DNA from: Chthoniobacterales bacterium
Lineage (GTDB): Bacteria; Verrucomicrobiota; Verrucomicrobiia; Chthoniobacterales; UBA10450
Direction of reading: 5' to 3'
DNA: 7,251 nucleotides
NCBI GenBank assembly: GCA_013697365.1
Contig: JACCXA010000107.1
Coordinates: 1 to 7,251, forward strand
Shown here: in pieces, positions 1 through 6,915 of the stretch
Numbering within the stretch: the first letter of the stretch is position 1
Layout: each line of letters opens with the position of its first letter
Notes under the pieces: model-generated
What the model was told of the DNA's origin: nothing
The model's input: the letters and a program-made list of their open reading frames with translations, nothing else
Database searches by the model: none
Translations under genes and position numbers: made by a program

Positions 1-1
1 G

Positions 2-139
2 CTCAAGAACGCCGGTCGCGGCTTCTTCGCTCTAAGCGATCCGGTGCAGCATTAACTCACGGACACCGGACGCACGCTTTTCAAAGAACTCCCCTTCGAA
101 AAGCTGAAACGCCTGCAAATCGAAGTCCTTTCCTTTTGC
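2..139 (+). pseudogene. Upstream in-frame part of the family B polymerase gene, interrupted by TAA at 53-55
   Basis: The polymerase frame continues upstream of 140 and translates sensibly on both sides of a stop. Codons 2-52 give a segment ending in FALSDPVQH, then TAA (53-55), then LTDTGRTLFKELPFEKLKR. From memory of the family, this junction is normally a Q-x-Tyr-Leu stretch before Exo motif I, so a single TAC or TAT to TAA change explains the stop. There is no ATG, GTG or TTG in frame between 56 and 139. The Exo I motif, normally D-x-E, reads LQIEVLS here, with Glu at 122-124 and Leu at 128-130. The part further upstream lies outside the window. Alternatives are a base-call error or a true polymerase pseudogene. 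Confidence 0.6.
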
Positions 140-1939
140 GTGGGCGACCGCGAATTGCCGGACGCTTCTACTCCGGAAGACCACATCATGAGCATCGCGC
201 TCTCTGACAACAGCGGCTGGGAAGAGCTCATCGTGGTGGATGCGGGGGCGGTCGAAGAATCTGAGCGCGCGGCCTTGAAGCGATTGACCGCGATCGTGCA
301 GGCGCGCGATCCCGACGTCATCGAAGGCCACCACCTCTTTAAATTCGATTTGCCATATCTCGTCGCCCGAGCGCGCAAGGCGAAGGTGAAGCTCGATTGG
401 GGACGCAGCGGCGGTTTCCTGCGCTCGCGCCCTTCGCGGCTCCAGATTGCGGAGAAGACAATCGATTACCCGAAGTTCACCGTCGATGGGAGACACTTCG
501 TCGACACCTTCCTGCTCGCGCAGTTTTACGATGTTGGAATGCGAACGCTGTCCGGGTTCGATCGAATCGATGTCGCACAACATTTTGGATTCTGCGGTGA
601 TGACGAAACCTCCAGTCTGGTCGGTCTGGAGCTGCAACGCGCCTACGGCGACGCTTCAGAAAAATTTCATCGCCGCGCGCTTTGCGCTGTGCGCGAAACC
701 CGCGCGGTGGCCGATCTCCTCAGTCCGAGCTACTTCATCCAGGCGCAGATTTTCCCCTACAATTACCAGGACGTGATCGTGCGCGGGAACGCCACCCGGA
801 TCAACGCGCTCTTTCTGCGCGAATATTATCGGCAGCGTCATTCCATTCCGGAAATGCCAATGGCGCGCGGCTTCGAAGGCGGCTACACCGCGATCTTCGT
901 CACCGGAGTGGCGCGGGATGTCTGGCATTGCGACATCGCCTCGCTCTATCCGTCGGTGATGTTGCAGTTCGATTGCTTCCCGGTGACGGATCAGCTGCAG
1001 ATTTTCCGCAGCCTGCTGACCGACCTGCGCACGTTTCGCCTGGAAGCCAAAGCAAGCATGCGCGCTGCAACCGACAAAGCACAAGAGCAACATTTTCACG
1101 CGCTCCAGAACACTTTCAAAATCCTGATCAACAGCTTTTACGGCTACCTTGGTTTTGCGCAGGGGCATTTTGCCGACTTCGAGGCCGCAGCGCGGGTGAC
1201 ACAGATCGGACGTGAGCTGCTCCAGAAGATGATCGATTGGCTGAATAAACGCGGCGCGCAAGTGATCGAGGTCGATACCGACGGCATCTATTTTGTGCCG
1301 CCGGCGAACGCGGTGGCGGAGGATTTACGTTCCGAGCTGGCCCGGGAATTACCACGCGGCATCGAGGTCGAATTCGACGAGCAGTTTGACGCCATGTTCA
1401 GCTACAAGGCGAAGAACTACGCGCTCCTGACACGAGAGGGCGAAGTGATTATGAAAGGCGGCGCCCTGAAGTCGCGCGGCCTGGAGAAATTCCAACGCGT
1501 CTTCCTCGAAGAGATGATCAAGCTCCTGATGCAAGGCCAACCCGAGGCCGTCAACGGATTGCGCGAAAGTTTCGAGCAAAAGATCCGGCAGCAGGAGTGG
1601 CCGATCGATTGGCTAATGAAAACCGATACGATCCAGGATTCGCTCGAAAAATATCGGCAGAAGATCGCGGGCTCGGCGCGCAATCGGGCTGCGGCCTACG
1701 AGCTTGCGCTCACCAGTGATCGCAGCGTCCGGCCAGGCGATCAGATTAGCTACTACATCACCGGTTCGGGCAGGAAGGTCGCCGCCTACGAGGCCGCGAA
1801 ACTTGCCTCTGCTTTCGATTCCGCGAACCGCGACGAGAACGTCGATTATTATGTGGCGAAGCTCGACGAATTGATGAAGAAGTTTGCCGGCTTCGCCTCT
1901 TCGCCGGAACCGGCTGCCGCTCAGGGAACGCTCTTGTAG
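140..1939 (+). CDS. Family B DNA polymerase (bacterial type), C-terminal 599 residues; degenerate exonuclease
   Basis: Template-directed DNA synthesis enzyme of family B, probably an accessory or repair polymerase. Numbering is from the GTG at 140. Residues 1-200 are the rest of a 3'-5' exonuclease domain. The GG-T linker (GFEGGYT, 244-250) leads into the palm: motif A DIASLYPS (265-272), motif B with K327, N331, S332, Y334 and G335, motif C DTD (379-381) and the KAKNY thumb motif (423-427). All polymerase catalytic residues are present. The exonuclease motifs are not canonical: Exo II has His65 where Asn is usual (D70 kept), and Exo III has F140 for Tyr (D144 kept). GTG 140 is only the first possible start after the TAA at 53-55. 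It has no visible Shine-Dalgarno and lies inside the exonuclease fold, so it is probably not the natural start; the original gene began left of the window. Family assignment is very secure, functionality much less so. Confidence 0.88.
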   Translation: MGDRELPDASTPEDHIMSIALSDNSGWEELIVVDAGAVEESERAALKRLTAIVQARDPDVIEGHHLFKFDLPYLVARARKAKVKLDWGRSGGFLRSRPSRLQIAEKTIDYPKFTVDGRHFVDTFLLAQFYDVGMRTLSGFDRIDVAQHFGFCGDDETSSLVGLELQRAYGDASEKFHRRALCAVRETRAVADLLSPSYFIQAQIFPYNYQDVIVRGNATRINALFLREYYRQRHSIPEMPMARGFEGGYTAIFVTGVARDVWHCDIASLYPSVMLQFDCFPVTDQLQIFRSLLTDLRTFRLEAKASMRAATDKAQEQHFHALQNTFKILINSFYGYLGFAQGHFADFEAAARVTQIGRELLQKMIDWLNKRGAQVIEVDTDGIYFVPPANAVAEDLRSELARELPRGIEVEFDEQFDAMFSYKAKNYALLTREGEVIMKGGALKSRGLEKFQRVFLEEMIKLLMQGQPEAVNGLRESFEQKIRQQEWPIDWLMKTDTIQDSLEKYRQKIAGSARNRAAAYELALTSDRSVRPGDQISYYITGSGRKVAAYEAAKLASAFDSANRDENVDYYVAKLDELMKKFAGFASSPEPAAAQGTLL

Positions 1940-2033
1940 CGGCGCTGCCTGCGCGCCGGCTCCGCGTCTGGTCTGGATTATCGGATGCGCAGAGCGTAGA
2001 CCGTAGAGCGACGCATAAGCGTTTTGGTTCGCC
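1940..2033 (+). other. 94-base intergenic gap between polymerase and cyclase genes
   Basis: No gene-like frame is seen here. A weak GC-rich inverted repeat (GGCGC, 7-base loop, GCGCC) follows the polymerase stop without a T tract, so it is not a convincing terminator. A small tandem (CGTAGAC then CGTAGAG, 1995-2008) lies further on. No clear sigma-70 promoter was recognised, although a promoter for the cyclase gene would have to lie here or further upstream. Confidence 0.4.
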
Positions 2034-5000
2034 ATGTCTGATCAGGCCAAGAGAACTGAGAAATTGGTCGACGCCATCACCGCATTAGAGGCGCAGCGCG
2101 GCGTCCTGAGCGACGCGGTGGTGGATGCCGCGGTGCACGGCTTAAAGCAACAGCTGCAGGGGCTCGAGACCTCGCCCGCGCAGACCGCTTTAGCGGCGGA
2201 ACGTAAACTCGTAACAGTGCTTTTCGCGGACATTTCCGGTTTCACCGCCTTGTCGGAGAAGCTCGATCCCGAAGAGGTGCGCGCGTTGATCAACGCGTGT
2301 TTCGAAGCGCTCGTCCCCATCGTGCAAAAGTACGAAGGCACGGTCGATAAGTTCATCGGCGACGAGATCATGGCCCTCTTCGGCGCACCGGTGGCGCATG
2401 AAGATGATCCGGAGCGTGCCTTGCGCACCGCCTTGGAAATGATGCAGACCATCGCCACCTTCAACGCAGCGCACCAAACGGCGCTCAGTCTCCACATGGG
2501 AGTGAATTCGGGGCAAGTAATCGCGGGAGAGATCGGGTCGAAGGGGCGACGAGATTATTCTGTGATGGGCGATGCCGTAAATCTCGCGGCGCGTCTGGAA
2601 GGCGCCTCATCCGATGGAGAGATATTCGTCGGCGCAAATACCCAGCGCCACACGGCCCACCTCTTCGAATTCGAGGCGCTTCCGCCGCTCAATTTGAAGG
2701 GCAAAGAAGCGCCCGTGGACGTTTATCGCCTTCTGGGGCTGAAGCATACCCCTAAGACGGCGCGAGGAATCGAAGGTCTCCGCGCACCCCTCGTCGGTCG
2801 CGAAGAAGAGCTACGCGAAATCAAAGTCGCGGTGCTCGAGCTAAGCCGTGGGGCAGGCGGTCTCATCGCGCTCATGGGCGAGGCGGGTTTGGGTAAGAGC
2901 CGGCTCATTGCAGAGACTCGCGCCGCGTTGCCGGAGAACGTCGGTTCGGCGGAGGGACGGGCTCTTTCCTACACCGCGGGCATGAGCTACTGGCTCGTAC
3001 GCGAGCTCCTGCGCGATCTGCTCAAGATCGACGCTGACGCTCCGCCTACCGAGGTTGCACGCGCATTGCGGGACAGCGTAGCAGCCGAGTGCGGAGACCG
3101 GGTGGCGGACATCTACCCTTACCTCGCCCCATTGCTTGATCACGAACTGGAAGGTGAGATGGCGGAGCGGGTCCAGTTCCTCGGCGCGGAAGCTTTGCAA
3201 TCCCGGATGCTGGAAGCGTTTCGCGATTACGTGCGGGCCCGTTCGTGTCGCCAGCCGCTCCTCCTGATCTGGGAAGACCTGCATTGGTCCGATCCTTCGT
3301 CGCTGCGCTTTCTCGAGGCGCTGCTCCCGCTCACCCGGGAAGTCCCGTTGCTCTTGCTGGGCGCTCTGCGCTCGGACGAATCACCGGCGCGGCAACTCCT
3401 GGACGGCGCGTTCGAGAAGTTTGCCGAGCCCGGCCGTCGCTTTGCACTCCGGCCGCTCTCGCCCGGACAAAGCATGACTCTGATCCGCGAACTTCTCCAG
3501 TTGGAAGACCTGCCGGAAAACATGCGAGACATCATTCTCGAACGCGCGGACGGCAATCCGTTCTTCGTCGAGGAGCTCCTCCGCTCCTTGATCGAGGCCG
3601 GTGTCGTGGTGCTGACCGGAGGGCGGGCGCGTGTGACGCGCGAGATCACCGCCGTGGACCTCCCGGAAACGATACAGGGAGTGGTGACCGCGCGCATCGA
3701 TCGGCTTGCGCCCGAACCAAAGCAGACTTTGCAGAAAGCGTCGGTCCTGGGGCGCGTTTTTCAGGAGCGCGTCCTGGAGCGTCTGCACGAGGGAATAGCT
3801 GAGAGCAGGATCATGCGTTCGCTGGTCGAACTGGAACGGCGCGAGTTCGTTCTCTCGGGGCGGGAGCTGGCCTCGGAGACCCGTGCTTTGGAAGAGGGAG
3901 ATTACATTTTCAAGCACGCCATCACGCAGGATGTCGTTTATCACTCCCTGCTCCTCGCGCAGCGCAAGGTCTTGCATGCAGCGGCGGCACACGCGCTCGA
4001 GACTTTGTTTCCGGGCCGGAGCGATGAGCTTGCCGCCACCCTGGGCTATCACTTCGAGCGGGCCGAGGCGGCGCCGGAGGCGGCGCATTATCTTGGTCGG
4101 GCTGGTGAACGGGCGCAGGGGACGTTTGCGAACGCGGAGGCGCTTGCTTTCTACCGCTCGGCGCTAGCCCAGGTGGAGCGAATCGATCCAGCCGCGCAGG
4201 ACGCGAAGACGCGTCGGTCCGCCGCGCATTTGAATGAAAAACTGGGCGATGTCCTGACGCTCACGGGCGAGCACGGACCAGCGCGAGCGGCCTACGAGCG
4301 GGCCCGTTCCAGGCTCCTCGACGGGGAGCAAATCGTAAGGTCGCGTCTTCATCGTAAGACTGGATTTAGTCACAACCTGCAACGGCATTACGACGAGACC
4401 GGACGCGCCTTTGATCTTGCGGAAAAGGAACTTGGTGAGGTAGCCGATGGACGCCCCGCCGAATGGTGGGAAGAGAAGGTGCAAATCCAACTGGAGCGGA
4501 TGCATCTCTTCTACTGGCAGGGAATGGCCGCCGAGATGCGCGAGATCGCCGCCCGCTTTCGGTCCGCAGTGGAGGAGCGCGGCGCCCCCATCCAGCGCGG
4601 GAAGTTCTTCCAAATGCTGGCGCTTTCCCACCTCACGGCGTCGCGTTACCGCCCGTCAGAAGAGTGCCTGGAACTGGCCGAGCTGTCGGTCTCCGCGAGC
4701 GAGGGTTCCGCGAATTTGTCGGAAGCCTCGCATGTCCGCTTCGTCCTCGGGCTCATCCATCTTTGGCGCGGAAACTTTGCGGTGGCAATCGGACATGCCC
4801 AGGCGGCGCTCGCGTTGGCGAGACGCGTGGGCGACCGGGTCATCGAAGCGCGCTGCCTGACGTATCTGGCAGTGGCGTTTCGTCGCGCGGGTCAGGTTGA
4901 GTTCGCGCGCGACTACGCGACGCGCACTCTGGAGTTGGCCAGTAAGCTGGAGATGGTGGAATACGTGGCGATGGGGCATGCCAACCTCGCCTGGGTGGCG

Positions 5001-5315
5001 TGGTGTGACGATGATCACGCTGGCATCGCGCAACACGGAGCTCAGGCGCTCACTTTGTGGCACGGGATGGATGATCCCTATGGGTTCGACTGGATGGCGC
5101 TCTGGCCCCTGGCCGCGGTCGCGTTCCAGCAGGGCCGTCTTGGGGATATGATCGAACACCTGCGCGCACTCTTTGGGCCGAATCAACATCCTTTGCCGGA
5201 CGACTTGGAAGCCGCCACACGGCGGGCGATCACAGCCGGGGAACGGGACCGTGAGGCGGCAAAGACCGATTTAGAGTGCGCCCTCCGCGCCGCACGCGAA
5301 GCTCGCCAGCTGTAA
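2034..5315 (+). CDS. Class III adenylate/guanylate cyclase fused to AAA/STAND ATPase and TPR repeats
   Basis: Large cytoplasmic signalling protein of 1093 residues, predicted to make a cyclic nucleotide (probably cAMP from ATP) under control of an ATPase/TPR sensor module. Residues 1-50 form a short helical N-terminus. The cyclase domain (about 55-235) has metal ligands D66 (LFADISGF) and D110 (KFIGDEIM), base-recognition K106, and transition-state residues N183 and R187 (AVNLAARLE). The second base-contact position, Asp in mammalian transmembrane cyclases, is S176, as in class IIIb enzymes with Thr or Ser. The ATPase (about 252-600) has Walker A GEAGLGKS (282-289) and a Walker B-like LLLIWEDLHW (409-418). 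Residues about 640-1090 are alpha-helical TPR-like repeats, for instance around 733-760, 903-933, 940-971 and 983-1012. No signal peptide or membrane segment is seen. The ATG at 2034 begins the typical N-terminal helix but has no clear Shine-Dalgarno. The family is common in soil bacteria; its ligands and outputs are mostly unknown. Confidence 0.93.
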   Translation: MSDQAKRTEKLVDAITALEAQRGVLSDAVVDAAVHGLKQQLQGLETSPAQTALAAERKLVTVLFADISGFTALSEKLDPEEVRALINACFEALVPIVQKYEGTVDKFIGDEIMALFGAPVAHEDDPERALRTALEMMQTIATFNAAHQTALSLHMGVNSGQVIAGEIGSKGRRDYSVMGDAVNLAARLEGASSDGEIFVGANTQRHTAHLFEFEALPPLNLKGKEAPVDVYRLLGLKHTPKTARGIEGLRAPLVGREEELREIKVAVLELSRGAGGLIALMGEAGLGKSRLIAETRAALPENVGSAEGRALSYTAGMSYWLVRELLRDLLKIDADAPPTEVARALRDSVAAECGDRVADIYPYLAPLLDHELEGEMAERVQFLGAEALQSRMLEAFRDYVRARSCRQPLLLIWEDLHWSDPSSLRFLEALLPLTREVPLLLLGALRSDESPARQLLDGAFEKFAEPGRRFALRPLSPGQSMTLIRELLQLEDLPENMRDIILERADGNPFFVEELLRSLIEAGVVVLTGGRARVTREITAVDLPETIQGVVTARIDRLAPEPKQTLQKASVLGRVFQERVLERLHEGIAESRIMRSLVELERREFVLSGRELASETRALEEGDYIFKHAITQDVVYHSLLLAQRKVLHAAAAHALETLFPGRSDELAATLGYHFERAEAAPEAAHYLGRAGERAQGTFANAEALAFYRSALAQVERIDPAAQDAKTRRSAAHLNEKLGDVLTLTGEHGPARAAYERARSRLLDGEQIVRSRLHRKTGFSHNLQRHYDETGRAFDLAEKELGEVADGRPAEWWEEKVQIQLERMHLFYWQGMAAEMREIAARFRSAVEERGAPIQRGKFFQMLALSHLTASRYRPSEECLELAELSVSASEGSANLSEASHVRFVLGLIHLWRGNFAVAIGHAQAALALARRVGDRVIEARCLTYLAVAFRRAGQVEFARDYATRTLELASKLEMVEYVAMGHANLAWVAWCDDDHAGIAQHGAQALTLWHGMDDPYGFDWMALWPLAAVAFQQGRLGDMIEHLRALFGPNQHPLPDDLEAATRRAITAGERDREAAKTDLECALRAAREARQL

Positions 5316-5332
5316 CGAACGCCCCCATTGTC

Positions 5333-5360
5333 CCGGTCGAACTGACCGGCGCTTTAGTTT
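5333..5360 (+). terminator. Possible terminator hairpin between convergent genes
   Basis: CCGGTC (5333-5338), a 5-base loop GAACT, and GACCGG (5344-5349) form a perfect 6-bp GC-rich stem. It is followed on the plus strand by CGCTTTAGTTTT, a broken T-rich stretch. It sits 17 bases after the cyclase stop and just beyond the OsmC stop on the other strand. On the minus strand no T tract follows, so it would serve the plus-strand gene better. The stem is short, so this remains tentative. Confidence 0.42.
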
Positions 5361-5785
5361 TGCAGCAGCTTTGCCGTGAGCTTGATCTCCGTGCCGGAAA
5401 GCGCCACGGAAACAGGGCACGTCGTCTTGGTTTTCTCCGCCTGCTCCTGAAAAGTCTTGTCATCCATTCCTGGGACTTCCGCTTCGGTCTCGAGCTCAAT
5501 TGATGTAATCTTCGGTCCACCGCTAACCATCTCCAGCTTCACATTGGCGCGCGTGCTGATGCGCTTGGCGGGGTGTCCTGCCTTCTCGAGATTTGAGGAA
5601 AGCGCCATCGAGAAACAGCCGGCTTCAGCGGCGCCGATCAGTTCTTCAGGATTGGTTCCACTGCCGCTCTCAAACCGCGACTGAAACGAATAGGGTCCTT
5701 CATAGGCGCCGCTCCCCAGCTTCATCGTGCCCTTGCCCTCCTTTAGTGTGCCTTCCCAAATTGCTGATCCGCTTCGTGCTGCCAT
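5354..5785 (-). CDS. osmC: OsmC family peroxiredoxin (internal start, 143 residues)
   Basis: Thiol peroxidase of the OsmC/Ohr family, which reduces organic hydroperoxides and hydrogen peroxide with a pair of cysteines in the cytoplasm. Starting at the ATG at 5785, the protein is 143 residues, the same size as Escherichia coli OsmC, and matches its pattern closely: AIWEG near the N-terminus, GKGT, GTNPEELIGAA (44-54), the peroxidatic Cys57 in CFSMALS, VPGMDDKTF and the resolving Cys123 in CPVSVAL. R37 and E48, expected to assist the catalytic Cys, are present. The start is supported by AAGGAGA seven bases upstream. It is the last gene of the minus-strand cluster and ends 38 bases from the convergent cyclase gene. 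The subfamily is OsmC proper rather than Ohr, judged from the conserved blocks. It is most likely made both alone and, if the upstream frame is read through, as a GNAT fusion. Confidence 0.9.
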   Translation of the reverse strand: MAARSGSAIWEGTLKEGKGTMKLGSGAYEGPYSFQSRFESGSGTNPEELIGAAEAGCFSMALSSNLEKAGHPAKRISTRANVKLEMVSGGPKITSIELETEAEVPGMDDKTFQEQAEKTKTTCPVSVALSGTEIKLTAKLLQN

Positions 5786-6376
5786 GATGGTATCTCCTTG
5801 TTTGAACGTTATCCGTTTTCCGTAGCTGCTACGCGAACGGTCCGCAAGCGGACGCCGGACGCGTTTGTTTGACTCGGCCAGCCGCATCTCGTTCGTCTGG
5901 ACGAATCCTAATCGCTCATAGAGCGCGCGGCCTTCCTTTGAGGCGTGCAACACCAGTTGCTCGATCTGCTGCTCGCGAGACCAGGCGAGTAGATGATTGA
6001 TCAGGAGCGCGGCGACGCCGCGCTTTCTCCAAGGTGGTTCGGTGAAAACATTCAGCACAATGCCGTGCCGCCCTTCCGCGACGCGCACGGTTGCGTCGAC
6101 GGAACGTAACGGATGCGGAATGACGCGGCGCAGGTGGACTCCCGCGCCTCCGACGACTTCAGCAGGCAAGGATTTCGGGCTCGCCAGCCACGCAACGTAA
6201 TCGCCCCGCGCGAGCGCCCCCGTCAAGAATTCCTCTGCAGCAGAGCAGAGAGGAGCGAAGATGTCGTCCGGGACATCGCCCATATCCTGAAACATCCGCG
6301 CGCGATGGCAGGCGATGATGCGCGCGTCAGCCTCCGTCGCGGCACGGACATCGAATGCATTCGCCCCTTCCACCAT
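5354..6376 (-). CDS. Continuous GNAT N-acetyltransferase - OsmC reading frame (340 residues)
   Basis: One open frame holds two complete domains. Residues 1-169 are a GNAT acetyltransferase, which transfers acetyl from acetyl-CoA to an amine: N-terminal FDVRAATEADA, the acetyl-CoA-binding motif A at 104-132 with R117-K-R-G120-V-A122, and motif B at 143-159 (ALYERLGF). The substrate is unknown. Residues 170-197 are a basic, low-information linker that looks like translated intergenic DNA. Residues 198-340 are OsmC. GNAT proteins usually end shortly after the strand seen here at 160-168, so the natural GNAT stop seems to be missing. A strong ribosome binding site precedes Met198. The start ATG at 6376 has no good Shine-Dalgarno but gives the expected GNAT N-terminus; the gene lies 38 bases after the ferritin-like gene, consistent with an operon. 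It may be a real fusion, a lost stop codon, or a sequence error in the linker. Confidence 0.75.
   Translation of the reverse strand: MVEGANAFDVRAATEADARIIACHRARMFQDMGDVPDDIFAPLCSAAEEFLTGALARGDYVAWLASPKSLPAEVVGGAGVHLRRVIPHPLRSVDATVRVAEGRHGIVLNVFTEPPWRKRGVAALLINHLLAWSREQQIEQLVLHASKEGRALYERLGFVQTNEMRLAESNKRVRRPLADRSRSSYGKRITFKQGDTIMAARSGSAIWEGTLKEGKGTMKLGSGAYEGPYSFQSRFESGSGTNPEELIGAAEAGCFSMALSSNLEKAGHPAKRISTRANVKLEMVSGGPKITSIELETEAEVPGMDDKTFQEQAEKTKTTCPVSVALSGTEIKLTAKLLQN
5793..5799 (-). promoter_or_regulatory. Strong Shine-Dalgarno for OsmC
   Basis: The minus strand reads AAGGAGA followed by seven bases and then ATG (5785-5783). This is the best ribosome binding site in the window and lies inside the continuous GNAT-OsmC frame, where it would encode Lys-Gln-Gly-Asp. 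It argues that OsmC is translated independently. Confidence 0.8.
5821..5853 (-). repeat. Two adjacent small palindromes in the GNAT-OsmC linker
   Basis: CGTAG-CTG-CTACG (5821-5833) and GTCCGC-AA-GCGGAC (5840-5853) are perfect inverted repeats six bases apart. They fall exactly in the low-complexity linker between the acetyltransferase and OsmC domains. This is more typical of intergenic DNA than of a protein linker. The loops are very short and no T tract follows, so neither looks like a terminator. They may be remnants of a dispersed intergenic repeat or simply chance. Confidence 0.4.
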
Positions 6377-6414
6377 GGAACAACGCTACCAACCGTTCTT
6401 GGCGCGGGACAGCC

Positions 6415-6882
6415 TTAGCTCTTCTTGCGCTCGAATTCCGTCAGATAGCCAACAAACGCGCGGCGATGTTCCTGCTCTTCACCGAGCAGCCCAACCACCG
6501 TATCCTGGGTCACAAAATCCACCTGATCGCAGATTTTGATGATCTTCTCGTATTGCGCAATGGCGCCATCTTCCGCGGCGATCACGCCTTTGATCACGCT
6601 GATCAGATCTGTCGAATCTTCGGGGGGCTGCATGGACGTTTGATTGCGCTCAAGCTCTAAAGATCCTGGGACGCGGCCGCCCAACACTTTGATGCGCTTC
6701 GCGAGCAACATCGCGTGGGCCAGTTCCTCCTGGATATCGGCCGCGAGAGCTTTCTTGATCTCTTCGGCGCGCACACCATCGAGGTCGATTGAGTTGGCGA
6801 GATAGTTCTGCACTGTCTCGAGCTCCATTCCGTAGGCGCGCTTCAGTTCCATGACGATGTTTTCGCGATTGTCGTTGTCCAT
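6415..6882 (-). CDS. Bacterioferritin-like diiron protein (ferritin-like domain)
   Basis: Four-helix-bundle ferritin-like protein of 155 residues, expected to bind a diiron centre and to oxidise, store or detoxify iron in the cytoplasm. The metal ligands fit the bacterioferritin pattern: E20 in helix A with Y27 seven residues later, E53-L-A-H56 in helix B, E104 in helix C and E136-Q-E-H139 in helix D. The Met that binds haem between subunits in bacterioferritin, directly after the helix-B Glu, is Leu54 here, so haem binding is unlikely. No signal peptide is seen. The ATG at 6882 gives a short acidic lead (MDNDNREN) before helix A; a second Met at residue 11 is possible, and neither has a clear Shine-Dalgarno. 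It lies 33 bases after the TPR gene and 38 before the acetyltransferase, so co-transcription is likely. Whether it forms a 24-mer cage or is a small rubrerythrin-like enzyme cannot be told. Confidence 0.85.
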   Translation of the reverse strand: MDNDNRENIVMELKRAYGMELETVQNYLANSIDLDGVRAEEIKKALAADIQEELAHAMLLAKRIKVLGGRVPGSLELERNQTSMQPPEDSTDLISVIKGVIAAEDGAIAQYEKIIKICDQVDFVTQDTVVGLLGEEQEHRRAFVGYLTEFERKKS

Positions 6883-6915
6883 GGCGCTTAGTGATCGTGC
6901 GAAGGCGCAGGGCCG

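Noticed and set aside
32..637. Long antisense open frame (201 codons) opposite the polymerase gene
   Set aside because: Its composition mirrors the GC-rich polymerase codons, it resembles no known family, and the plus-strand frame has clear polymerase homology through the same region.
1942..1960. GC-rich inverted repeat after the polymerase stop as a terminator
   Set aside because: The stem is only five base pairs with a 7-base loop, and no T tract follows.
1995..2008. Tandem CGTAGA repeats upstream of the cyclase gene as an operator
   Set aside because: There are only two short copies and no match to a known operator; this is easily chance.
3245..3802. 185-codon plus-strand frame in a second phase within the cyclase gene
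   Set aside because: It is rich in Arg, Ala, Pro and Gly, as expected from an out-of-phase reading of GC-rich codons, and the overlapping ATPase frame is conserved throughout.
3381..4088. 235-codon antisense open frame opposite the cyclase/ATPase gene
   Set aside because: It lies fully inside a well-supported gene, has no recognisable domain, and fits the usual antisense shadow in GC-rich DNA.
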